64,000 bases of DNA, taken from Nereocystis luetkeana (taxonomy: Eukaryota > Sar > Phaeophyceae > Laminariales > Laminariaceae). The translations under genes were made by a program, and so were the position numbers. Positions 32,940 to 44,027 of this stretch are shown here, in pieces (the first letter of the stretch is position 1; every line of letters begins with the position of its first letter). The stretch spans positions 186,001-250,000 of the forward strand of contig JARUPZ010000026.1 of assembly GCA_031213475.1 (NCBI GenBank). Direction: 5' to 3'. The notes under the pieces are model-generated. The model did no database searches. It worked only from the letters and a program-made list of their open reading frames with translations, and was not told the DNA's origin.

Positions 32940-33545
32940 GTATGATGACATGGCATTGCATTGCCCACTGCTGCTGTGCTTGCTGCATGTAACGCGGCAA
33001 CGTAGTATCTCTGCTGTGGCGTAGCTTTGTGACCACAGAACATGTATCTCTTCTATTAATAGGATTGAAGAATCGGCACGGGCACTGGTTGTGCTGGATG
33101 TCGACGGGTAGAAATAATAACGGTTTAATGTGAAGAACACACACACACACTCATTGGTGTCGACGACCTGATTTCTACCACACTATTATCAATAGTAGCG
33201 TATATGAGTACTATTAATATTAATAGGCACACATCATGACGATGATGGGCAGCGAGGCACACATGCCGTAGATGATGGCCAGAGTGAGGATTCCATCTTG
33301 CGCTGGACCCCCACCCCGTGCATTGGTGTCAGCGGCCGGTGTTTCGGTTGCAGCCTCAACCTTTGCGTGGCGCCCTGCCGCTCTGCGCACCCCTCTCCGG
33401 GTCATGCCGTCTCCGCATAACGGTTCCTGCTCCGCCTTCGACCCGTGTGCCCGTGTTGCGTGTGTGTGTTCTTTCTACCCGTCGACATACAGCAGAGACT
33501 ATCAATAGTATCAAGAATCAATCAATAGAGACAGCCCATGTCCGC
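32940..33545. mobile_element. Foldback element A, pair 4
   Basis: Left arm 32940-33152, right arm about 33460-33545 and shortened (TTCTTTCTACCCGTCGACAT). The left arm has TTAATA inserted within CTAGG near 33054. Related 70-bp blocks (CGAGGCACACATG) occur just outside at 32876 and inside at 33247. Confidence 0.65.
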
Positions 33546-33698
33546 CCGTAGTGCCAATAAAATACCCCGAGTGTCAAGTACCTGGTACTTCGTATAACTT
33601 CAGGTGGAACAGGTCGTGCCGGTCGTGCGCAATACTGCGACAGGATGAAGGCGAAAGTTGAACCGTTAACCCGAACTGTACGATATCATGTTTTTTAT

Positions 33699-34079
33699 TA
33701 TTACGGGGGACCATAGTTAATAGGACCAAAGTTTGTCAGTAGAAATTGTTAAATATATAGTTTTGTTTATGCAAACATTTTTTTTTTTTTTTTTTTTCAT
33801 CCCATTCATTATCTTCGCACATCTTCTTGTCTCTCTCCTTCCAACTCGTAACTCAGGTCCGGGGTCACATAGCAGGCTCTTCTCCCCCCTTCCCGCTACG
33901 GTACGTGCCTTCATTTTTATCGCGAGAAGATTTCAGCCTTTTCTTCCCTCGTCGACTCGCATCGAATTGTGCCTACCCACGCTGCAAGGCGCTCTCAACA
34001 ATTGAATCCCTTTTTTTTATTTTTGCAAATAAAGTCAAAGTCAAACCATAGGTCCTATTAACTATGGTCCCCCGTAATA
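33699..34079. mobile_element. TA-flanked MITE, copy 3, split by a SINE
   Basis: Ends TATTACGGGGGACCATAG and CTATGGTCCCCCGTAATA are near-perfect inverses. A 5'-truncated SINE2 (33779-34045) is inserted between them, so the SINE arrived later than the MITE. Confidence 0.75.
33779..34045 (-). mobile_element. SINE2, 5'-truncated, inside a MITE
   Basis: It lacks the tRNA-like head and ends in a T-run at 33779-33797 (A tail). It is nearly identical to the body of 27114-27461, so both copies are young or were recently copied. Confidence 0.78.
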
Positions 34080-34282
34080 ATAATAGTTTTTTCCGCTGCA
34101 CTCTGTAATAGGAGTTGACGGTGCCTGTCCACCCCTAATTCCAAGCCTTTTCCCCACAAAGAATCATCTGGTACTCCTGCTATACGTAGTTGGATGGGGT
34201 ATCACAGGTATTTGCTACGTACCATGCGGAAGGGTTTTGTAGTTCGCCCTTTCTATTAATAATATTAATACGAGTATATAAT

Positions 34283-34400
34283 ACTTTCTACCCGTCAACA
34301 TCCAGCATCCGTAGTAGCAGCATTTAATCATGTAATAGTGTCCGTGCTGATTCTTTATCCCACACCTGAGGTACACGCTCCGGGGTCACAAAAACACGAC
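34283..34400 (-). mobile_element. Foldback element A, decayed single arm
   Basis: It has CTTTCTACCCGTCAACATCC, then GTGTCCGTGCTGATTCTTTA and GGGGTCACAAAAACACGACA. No partner arm was found. Confidence 0.5.
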
Positions 34401-34851
34401 ACAAGAGAGGCCACATTGATCTGCAGCAAAGGACAGGCAGTAGGCAATGCACCCCTTAACCGAGGACGATTAATAAGATACAATTTCTCTTTTCACCTAT
34501 TTCTGGTACCAGGTATTGTCGTAACCTGTTCTGAACATGATATCAATATTGGCAATCCTGACATTCCGTATTCCGTATATACGAACGAGGTACTTGTTTG
34601 TCCACGCGTTGAGAGCAGGGCTCGTACCTCTTTTTGCAGCTTTCAGCCGGTCGTGTTTTTACCTCTTGGTAGTGTTGGGACTATTACTTCGTACTACTCT
34701 GTGTGTCTGTCAATATAAGAATCGTTTTTACATCAACATAGAGACCAAGCGGTCCTAATATTCCCTACCAGAGTATTACTGCGGTAAAACTACTGCTCGT
34801 AGAAGTATTTAGTCATAGTAATATTATTAGGTGCTTTCGCATATATGTATA

Positions 34852-35168
34852 TTTTTAATCATCGCTTGTACCTTCCAGCTTAGCTCGTAGGAGGTTTTAC
34901 CCTCAGTGGTCTTCTTGACAGGTAGGTGTCGTCCCCCCCCCCCCCCCGGTACGTGCCTTCATTTTTTGTCGCGCATAGAGTTTATTCAGCATTCCCACTG
35001 CTCGTCGATTGTGATCGAATGTAGCTAACTCACGCTTTCGCGCTTTCCGTTAATCAACTTTTATGCAACAAAAAACCCCTTGCGAGTATGCATTCGGTGA
35101 GACTTGAACCCACGAGATTGATCTCAGTAGGCACGCGGACCACCTACTAAGCCACTGGGGACGCCGGC
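34852..35168 (-). mobile_element. SINE1, nearly full-length, minus strand
   Basis: Head GCCGGCGTCCCCAGTGGCTT at 35168 and the central domain at 34965-35030. It has a C-run of about 15 near 34934 and a short T-rich tail. Confidence 0.78.
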
Positions 35169-35189
35169 GAGACACGTGATGTGTATGTA

Positions 35190-35965
35190 CGTTGGACATT
35201 TTTCGCCGAAGCACGCAAAGTTTAAGGGGACGCTGGCACCCAAGCGTCTCCTGGTCCCCGGGTTTTCGGTCACTCTAATTCGGAAGCGAAAAAAAAAACA
35301 TCGCTATCTTGACAATCTGGGTTTAGAACTTGGGCTGGCTCGTGCCTACCAGAGAGCGATGGTGATTTGAAAGAGGTTCATTACAACAGCTTGTGTTTCT
35401 CTCGAGATCCATCCCCCGCAGGATGTTAACAGAGGACTACACCTCGATTAAGAGGTGCTCCAGTGTTCCAAATGGGTGGAAACCTGGGGTGCACAAAATT
35501 AGACGAAAGACAACCCCCAAGTGAACAGTTGCACATACATCACTTGCGGACAGCTACAGTACAGCTCCTCACAGAAGAATACAGCCCGCGAAATGGAGGT
35601 ATGCCCATGATGGGGTCTGTGAGGTCTTTGAGGGTATCGGGTGCACCAGACGGCAGTGGTAGGCAGCGAGAAACGACTTACGAGGCGTTTTCGTGTAGTC
35701 AAAGTTGCGCGCAAGTAGCCCAAAAAGCTAAAAAAAACGCCAAAAATGTTTCATTTCAAGCAAAAAAGGGAGCACAGCACAATGGCTGCATCACTGATGA
35801 ACACATGGCCGCCACTAGAAGATTGCTGTTCTCCAGGCGGACGCCAAATCTCGTTGGGACTCGTCGTCGAAGATGCTGCTGGGCGCCCAACCACGTTCCC
35901 ATGATGGGTACGAGTACGAGTATTGATAGTAATAGTAACTTATTGGGCCCAGCGAAAGTGCAAAA
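35190..35965. repeat. Repeat R4, copy 1
   Basis: About 770 bp related to 57940-58665 in the same orientation: CTGGCACCCRAGCGTCTC, GATTGCTGTTCTCC, CAGCTCCTCAC and TTATTGGRCCC. The 223-codon frame here (35463-36134) is not kept in copy 2. Copy 1 has CGAGTACGAGTA inserted after GGTA at about 35909. Confidence 0.75.
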
Positions 35966-35999
35966 ATGGGCTAACAAGCTCAGGATTCGAGTCGCATAT

Positions 36000-37394
36000 T
36001 TGCGTCAACCATTCTACAGCCAGGAAATACGTACGGATCTTGGTTCCAAACCTCTTTTTTCAGCTCTTATTCCAAGTCGGATATTTATGTTTGCCGAAAC
36101 GCCTACGCGCGGGGACTTGACGACGCATTCCTGAGCGTGCTAGCGTCCCCTCAATTATAGATATAATACTTTCAGTAGTATCAGCTTTTCGCTACTTCGT
36201 TTGTATACAATGAGCTTGAATGTTTCCCCGTACCAGCCGAGCGCAAGCCAGCGCTCATTTCTGGTGCTGACCGGTACATTTATCTGGTTGTCGCTCTATG
36301 AATGGCACCCCAACCGAAATCAAATTCGGCTATCGAACTCGCTGACAAAAAAAGTGCATGCGAGTAGCAGCAGCTCGCCGAAGGTTATGGTTGCCGGAGT
36401 ATCGTAGGCAACACTGATGGGACTGGGGAACGGAGGGGACGCCAACACACAGAACAAGGAGATGCTTTGGGAGAAGTCGAGGCTCGCTCTGAAAAGTCGT
36501 CGATTTGGTGTATACTATCGCCTCGTACTGTTATTATTACGATCATCTGCTGCTGCGCGGTATTACGGGGGAAGCTGCGAGCAGTTGCAGCGGCGGCAGC
36601 AGCTCCAACAATATATAGCGACGGAAGCAGCAGCAGTGAGAGCAGTAGCAGCAACAGCGGCAGGCTTTCCCTATTAACAGCGTTGCCTTACGTTTTGGGG
36701 ATGCTGGTGCTGGTGCTGCTTCAGTCAATTACTACTGCTGTGTTTTGCGGGCAACGCAATGAGAAACAGCCGCAGCAGCGGCAGGCTACGTACTGGTAAG
36801 TTTGTAGACTACGTCCTGTTGTTGTGACACACTAGTGCTGTTGTAGCCTGGCTACTGGCTACGGACTGCTGGCTACTGGTAATCGCGATAGGGTGACAAC
36901 TGAGAAGGTAACCGCTTTGAAAAATCAGAGGGGATGTTGAATGCCAGATCGAAAATTTCGATATATCACACCGGGAACGTGGCTTGCCCTCCATCCCCTG
37001 GTATCTCTGTGTTTTCCCGCAGATATCGAACGAAGGATTCGGCGCATACAGTGTCGAAGTCGTGTCGAGTAGTTATTTTGTCGAGTAGTCATTTTGTTTA
37101 CTCGTATCGACATCGTTTCGAACCCGATTCCGATATCAATATCCAATATCCAACACTACATATGTTTTTTCCCCCTCAAAACTTGATGGCGATCCGAGCA
37201 TCGACCGCACGAAAAGCTTGGAATGGGCCGCTGGGCTGGGAGATTCGTCTCTATACATGGTACCGTAGCAAGACGTACCACACGCTCGCAGCATGCTATT
37301 AATAATAGGTTCACGTTTGCACGGTTTTCCTTGCAGGTATGCACATTTTTTTTTTTTTTCCCCCCATTTCGATTTTGTCTTACTGGTTTACCTG
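36000..37394. other. No gene recognised
   Basis: It contains CAG/GCAGCAG-rich DNA (36585-36665) that yields Ala/Ser-rich chance frames, and no splice-supported coding segment that I can defend. Confidence 0.45.
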
Positions 37395-38302
37395 GTATGT
37401 TTTTATTTTGTTTTTCTCTATTTCATAGAATGTATATGTCGTGCCTGTCGTATCCAGTATAATGACATGGCATTACATTTTCCACTACAAAGTAGTTATG
37501 CTTGCTGCATACCTGGTACGTGGCAACGTACTGACTGTTGTAGTATCGCTGGGTCTTAGTTTTGTGACCACATAACTTGTATCTCTGTAGGATTGAAGAA
37601 TCGGCACGGACACTGGTTGTGCTGGATGCCGAGGAGTAGAAAGAACGGCTTAATGTGAAGAACACACAAGCGAGTGGCAATACCCGGTTTTCGCCATGCC
37701 AGTATGTATCCGTTTGTTGACCCTTTCAGTACTGCACTGCTGTCCACGTGCCTAAATATGGCTCTAACTCCCAAGCATTTGCCCCCAAAACGGGACTGCA
37801 GTCCTATTCCTTTCAGGACTACAGCAGTCCCGTTTCAAAATTGGAATGGTTTGTCGCCGAACCGGGACTGTTCCCTTCTACTCGTACGGGGCTGCAGTCG
37901 TGAAGGGGTTAAATATGTCGCTATATATGCTCACTCGCACGTAGGTACCGGAAGGGTAACAGAGGCATGCATAATAAGGGTGGGGCGTGACCAATGCCAG
38001 GCTGGCGACGCACGCGCCCTTCAACCTACAACGCATACTAACAAAATACGCAAGAGGTGTGCGTATGTTCTTCATACTAAACCGTTATTTCTACCCGTCG
38101 ACATCCACTCAACCAGTGTCCGTGCCGATCCTTTAATCCTATTATAGAGAGGTACTCGTCCAAGTTCTGTGGTCACAAAACTACGCCACAGTAGTATTAA
38201 TAGTAGACATACGTACTATTAATACGTTGCCACGTACCAGGTATGTATGCAGTAAGCACAGGCAGTAGTAGACAATGCAATGCCATGCCATCATACAAAG
38301 AA
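37395..38302. mobile_element. Foldback element A, pair 5
   Basis: Left arm 37395-37672, right arm 38055-38302. Both arms have TACCTGGTACGTGG (or its complement) at the same place. The loop of about 380 bp contains a composite piggyBac-like MITE at 37721-37908. Confidence 0.7.
37721..37912. mobile_element. piggyBac-like MITE, composite of two copies
   Basis: It starts CCCTTTCAG and ends AAGGGG followed by TTAA. In the middle AAACGGGACTGCAGTCCTA meets TTCAGGACTACAGCAGTCCC, so two related copies lie nested or in tandem. It also holds CTACAGCAGTC and TACTCGTAC words. Confidence 0.55.
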
Positions 38303-38373
38303 ACAAAACAAAAAACCGTCGGGCCTCCCCGCAGGGGATGTGGCAAACACTTGAAAAGAAAGAAAAGACACAG

Positions 38374-38875
38374 GAGAAGGGTGGGCCGGGGAGCGACCCC
38401 CCTGGCGGGGGAGGGGCCGCCGGGTCGGGGTCTCCCGGGGGGGCTGCCGGTGGTGGGGGGGGCGGGATGGAAGAGGAGTCAGACGGTGTCGTTTGGGATG
38501 ACGCTTCATCCTTGTCTTGTCCGCAGGGGGCCCGGCCTGTACGGCAGGCGCGCCTTTTTATCCCACACGAGGTCTCGCTTCTCAGCCTCCGTGTAATATG
38601 TGCAGTCGCGGGAGAAATCTACCGCAGATTCTTGCAGACCCGGGACTTGCGCAGCGCGTGCAAGTTGGTGTACGTAATCGACTTTTTGTTGCGGAACTTG
38701 GATGTGCCGACGAAGTCATGCTTTCCGGACTCGCATCACCGGTCCAAGTGTCCGTCTGCCTCCCCTTGCATCCCGCCCCCCCCCACCACCGGCGCCCCCC
38801 TCCCCGGAGACCCCGACCCGGCAGCCTCCCCCCCCTCCCCCACCGGCCCACCCTCCTTCTGGCTTCGCGCTCCGC
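38374..38875. mobile_element. GC-rich inverted-repeat element
   Basis: The left arm (38374-38490: GGGTGGGCCGG, GCCGGGTCGGGGTCTCC, GGTGGTGGGGGGGGCGGGAT) is inverted at 38757-38860 (ATCCCGCCCCCCCCCACCAC, GGAGACCCCGACCCGGCAG, CCGGCCCACCCTCC). The centre of about 225 bp is less GC-rich. Frames crossing it are Gly- or Pro-rich and probably not coding. It lies next to foldback A pair 5. Confidence 0.65.
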
Positions 38876-38879
38876 CATA

Positions 38880-41800
38880 GCTACATGTATCGATGCGCTC
38901 GCGACACGGATAATTCCAGCATCGTCGTATTTGCTAGTGACGCACCGCGAAAGCAGTCTGCACAGCGGGACCGCCTGTGGCCCGGTCTGTACACACTTGT
39001 TTCCTTCGTCCTCTTACGTGGGCCGTATCCAATGAAGCCTCGTTTTCTCACTGTAGATACATTGATTTGACCGCAGAGATGTGCTCAGGGTCGCCTGTTG
39101 TCTACTAAAATCCCGCACATTTGTCAGTAGTACGCTGCGCGCCATACGCGGTGACAACTAATTGTGAAGTTGATCGTCGATGCTAAAATTGACGTTTCCT
39201 CTGGGGTGCCGTCTGTAAATCTTTTCATCACACAGAAATGTAAAAACGAATTAAATAGTTTGAGATATCGAATACCACCTATGTTGCAATTCGAGTATCG
39301 GATCGAAACACGCTTGGCCCCCTATCCCCAGTAAATGGCATGCTTTATGCGTAGGCTATGCTGCTGTATACCTGGTAACATGCACCTCGTACACTTGAAA
39401 AAAACATACCAGGTGTACTGGTTACTATCGTTAGAACCGGTATGGGATAACACTGCTGCACCAGACGTTTTGGACATATCGACTATATCTTGAACTCCGA
39501 TCGATTTGATTTTCCTCGTATCTTTTATTATTTTAGGCTTGCCATCCGACAAAGTGTAGCATGACCTTTCACGTCGACCAATTAAAACATTCCTGAAAGA
39601 AGAAATCTTCGTATACGAAGGAAACCTATACACCAAGCCTATCTACCTTCTATGTCTACATCTTTTATGTATCATCTACGGTATCGATGTCATCTCGAAA
39701 CCAATTATCGTTCGGTATCTAACATCCATCATACGATCTGCTGTTACAATGTACTATTTAATCATGCCTGGTATTAATAGTTAGCACAGGAACGTTAAGC
39801 GCGACCGAATTACATACTTCAAATCGACAATTTACCCCTACATGCTTGGAAGTACACGAGTTCAACTTGTGCACAATTTTAATTTTGTTTTTAAAAAATG
39901 ACGAACTTGTTCGAATTTACAGCTGACGACGTATCTATGCGGCCGCTGCTGCTATGCTGTGGGTTCTGCAAATTCCTCGTAACCGCATCATACGAGTGCT
40001 GTATATATCGCCTATACCAGGTACCTGGTATAGGCGATATATTACTTAGGCTAAATACAGTAGTACCTTGTATTCTACATTGCCAGTAGATACTGCTGTA
40101 TACCTGGTACCAGGTACCCGGGATATAATATCCAAGATAATGTATACTACAGTAGATCATGTATACTAGATAATGTATACCAGTTACGCGTTTTATGTTG
40201 TCGAATACCTGGTATCAAGTATGTCATGATGTTGAGGTCGGCTGTGAGCCAGCGAAGGGTGTTTTTTATGCTCGTACGTACCAGGTAGCATGCTTTGAGC
40301 CATTTTCGATCTACTGCTGTTGCTCTCGATGAGCTTCGCCAATCGGTGCGCTGGTTCCTGCCCGTATATCACCTCGCTCGCCCCTCCCGACCCTACCAGG
40401 GGCAGCCTCGGCCGTGATTTCCGCGTGTCCTGGCGAGGCGTGGTGCTTTTTGTCGAGTAGAAAAAAAAAACTGTTCGATATCGAGTGCATGCGTGTACAT
40501 ACGCAATTTCAGAAGATCTGTATATATGCAAGATGTTGTGTGATCCAGCAGATAGTTTTTGTCCATGACGTTTTTCATGAGACGATTCAAAATCCCGGTG
40601 TGTCTCCGTTTTTTATTTCTTCGTGTGGCATTTTTTTTTTTTTCGCACCGTATCTTTTTGCTATGATGCTGATCCTGTTTGTTGTTGAAACCGAAGCTAT
40701 TTTTTGACGTTGTATGATGTATCTTATGGATCTTATGTATGGACCCTCTTCGGGATGAGGTTGACTTGGAATCCCGGGTGCGTCGCAAGGTAAAAGGGTG
40801 AGCATCCTCATCGAGCGTTCCTGTTTACTCCGAGTACATGACAGCATGAGGCTCGACGATGTCTGTGTCTGATTTCCAATTCGTACGAGACGTGGAATGC
40901 TCTGTCATGATTGCATCAATGTCCCGGTGAACAATACATAGCTGCCTGCCCACATTGAAAAGCACCGTCGCTGCCACAAAATCCCGGAGGCTGCAGAGCG
41001 GGTGCTGTTGTACCGGTTGTACCCGCTGCTGTCGAGTGTGGACGGTAGCTGCGCGATTAATTTTGAGATTTGGATGCAGTGTGGGATAATGTGTTCGCTC
41101 CTTCTCCCTTTCATAGGACGACAGGAAACGTGACATCCAACCGCACACCAAGAGAGATATAATAGGCACTCTTCGCGGCAGTCACGAAGAAAATATTTTC
41201 ATGTGCGACTGCTGTTGATGTACCGTGGCTTCCAAGAAGTAGAGAGCTTGAGGGCTTCGGGGGCCGACGTGATACAGATACAGCAGTATGATAGCAGCAG
41301 AGAGAAGAGGCTAAACATGCGAGTTTTCCGTGGTCCTGCGAGGCTCGGAGAGGCGGTACGCAATCCCTTGAAAAGTGCTGCAGCTCGCCCGACGATGGAC
41401 GCCCAGAGCGCCGGACACGGAGACCTGCCCGGCCCGTAGTAAGGTGTGCTGTTGTTCGCTTTACTGTTCCTAGCGGAGCTGATGGGTGCCCGGCAAGTGG
41501 AAGCGCGAGAAAAGACTTGTGGCCGACAAAGACGGGCATGCAAATGTGCAAAAAAAGTGCATTTGTTTGGTACTCACATCAAGGTTTCCCTTCGGGCGGT
41601 GGTTAACTTGAAATCCTGGGGGTCGTCGTCAGTTGGAAAGGGGGTAACAGAGAACACAGGCGTTTCTACTGCTGTGTGTATATGAGCCTATGTGAGGGCT
41701 GGCTGTTGTTTGTACCAACTGATGCTGCTGCTGATGTTTTACCGCGGCTGTACTGCGCGGGTGCTTGTGAAATTCAGAAGGAGTGCGGGTAAGAGTTGTC

Positions 41801-42880
41801 CGGCTCATTGTGTTCAGGATGGCACACTCATAGAAACACACGCATACTTTGGCATCAGTTTGGTCCTCTGCGTGTGACGCTGCAGAAGTAACGGGTTTAT
41901 ACAATCCAGGTACTTTCCTGTACAGTCGTAATAGCTAACAGGTACTTGAAGTTGAAGTACGTACGAGTATTAATAGTACGAATCGACACTGCGTGTTTTC
42001 CTATCTTCTCGCCGGCACCAATGCGGAAAGAGCCGTTGAATACGAGCACGTATCAATATGTATGCTGCGGGTATGCGAAGGCACAAGCTCTCCTGCTAGT
42101 AGCAGTGTTGATGCCGATGTTTTACGTTCATGTTCCGGTAGGTAACAAGGGCACCTTGAAGCAGGCCCAACTGGGGGGGGCGGCAAGGGAACCAGATGAG
42201 ACCGATACATGACGGTATACTAGTATTCGCAACGTTTGAGTTGGCGTTGAGCCCTACGTCGTGGTCAACTACTAACTGTACTTGTAACGGTCATTCTTGT
42301 CGGAGAGCTTTTCTCCCACAATTTCCATATCTTTTTGGCGCAATTTTTTAATCTGACAAAATTTCATGATTTTTTTTTTTCTTCCAAATATTTAAGTTTC
42401 AGCTTTCCTGTTTGTTTTTGCTTGTGGAAGTTTCACGAGTAGTGACGGAAAGCCTCGTTGTCTTGATTGATACATATCTACAATTATTTCCAAAGTTTGG
42501 AAATTGTGGGGAAAAAACCTTTCCGATACAAATGGGCGTAACTTTGCGAAATACTTTGAAAATAGAAAAAAGGGTTTTACACGTTTGTTTGTGCCGGATG
42601 GCAAAATGTGTGCCGGACCGCAGCATCAACGTTTGTTTTTTCCTCGCTAATTTTGACTCTGACTCCAGGGTTTCATTTCTCTTTACTCCGGCAAGATGCT
42701 CAAGAATGCTTTAGTTGTACGCCTTGGCCGTGCTGTCGCATTTACGGCCTCGACACGCCTCCATCCTCGGACACATTTGTACGTGCATGCGCAGCGGAAC
42801 CAAGGCTGGCGTCAGCTCGCCCCGGCGAATCCCCCCTTCCTTTGATACTTAGTGGAGAATGGTTTTACGTATGGTTTTAC
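38880..42880. other. No gene recognised; dense TACCTGGTA words
   Basis: Positions 39365-40280 hold many TACCTGGTA/TACCAGGTA words, including back-to-back palindromes near 40016 and 40105. The sequence upstream of the sulfotransferase gene has no clear promoter motif. Confidence 0.45.
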
Positions 42881-42883
42881 ATA

Positions 42884-43052
42884 ATCCAGTTTGGTTTATT
42901 TTACCATTCATGTCTGGTAAATACACATTTGTACCACATGCAGCTTGCAAAGATGGTACTTACTGAGTATGGTTTGCATACTCCAGTATGGTTTATTTTT
43001 ACATTCATGTCTGGTAAATGCACATTTGTACCACACGCAGCTTGCAAAGATG
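42884..43052. repeat. Two-unit tandem repeat of about 95 bp
   Basis: GGTTTATTTTACCATTCATG, TCTGGTAAATRCACATTTGT and CAGCTTGCAAAGATG occur at 42884-42955 and again at 42981-43052. A fragment recurs near 49545. It lies about 360 bases before the sulfotransferase start codon. Confidence 0.8.
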
Positions 43053-43412
43053 AGTTTCGACGAAATCCTCGCGACCTCGCAGCTATTGTGTAAAGGCGGG
43101 TGTGGAGTTTTTCAACCATCTGATGGTACACGAGTTACAACAGTCACATTGCCCAATAGTCAACAGTCTTGAGCCGTTCTTGCCCCCGATTCGAACGGAT
43201 GATGCTAACATTGCAGCCGCCCTCCCTCCCTCCATCCGTCCCGTCCCCCTCCCAACCGTGACGCTTCTTATCCGTATTCTTGACGTACGAAAAACTATTC
43301 TGGTATTCATACGTACTCCACTCCGCTCTCAGGTAAGGATGTCACCAGTCATCAAAGCCTGTTGGCGCGGAATGACAGCAGGTCCAATGGAAAAACATCC
43401 ACCAACGGGCAA

Positions 43413-44027
43413 ATGACTCCCGACGGACACGAGCACCAACGGTTGGCTCCCGCCTCCTGCCGCCGATTCTCCCGCCAGCTTAGAGTCGTCGCGGCCTTGC
43501 TGACCTTCTGCTCAACGGTTATATTGGGCTCGGTCGCGCTCATGCACAACAAATATAACCGTTGGGTAGTTTTCGGCTTTTCCAGGAGAATAACTGATAA
43601 GGTGGAATCCGAGGCGGGGACGCTCCGGATTGTCCCCCCCGCGGAACGACCGGTGCTTTCGTCGGCGTTCCCAGACTATTTGGGATCCGGTTTCAAGTCG
43701 AAGAGTAGCAACCTGAAGACGAGCAGCCCGGGCAGTAACAACCCGAAGAACAACCCGAACAGCAACAACCCGAAGGGAAACGCCCCGGTCCCGAAGCGGA
43801 ACAGCCTGAAGCGGAACAACTCGAAGAGGAGCTTGCACGCGCTGGACACGTTACCTCGCGCCGGGGACATCGTGAACGGCGACGAGGTTGAGCGTACTCC
43901 GACCCTGTTGTTCATGCATCTGTGGAAGTGTGCGGGGTCTTCTCTGAGGCATCTCCTTCGGGAATGGGCACAGTTGGAAGAGCAGTCGATCGCGATCGTC
44001 GTGAGGTGCACCGACGTGGTCACTCAT
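43413..44027 (+). CDS. Sulfotransferase exon 1 (membrane anchor, stem, 5'-PSB loop)
   Basis: It encodes the anchor, a stem with repeated Asn-Pro-Lys and Ser-Asn words, and the KCAGSSLR loop. The donor used here is GTAAGC at 44028. An alternative GTGAGG at 44001 would shorten the protein by nine residues without changing frame. Confidence 0.8.

Noticed and set aside
35463-36134. 223-codon frame as a gene
   Set aside because: It lies in repeat R4, and the sister copy at 57940-58665 does not keep the frame.
38275-38880. 201-codon Gly/Pro-rich frame
   Set aside because: It runs through both arms of a GC-rich inverted repeat; composition explains the open frame.
42895-43093. Coding exon upstream of the sulfotransferase
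   Set aside because: The open frame is produced by a two-unit tandem repeat and shows no conserved protein.
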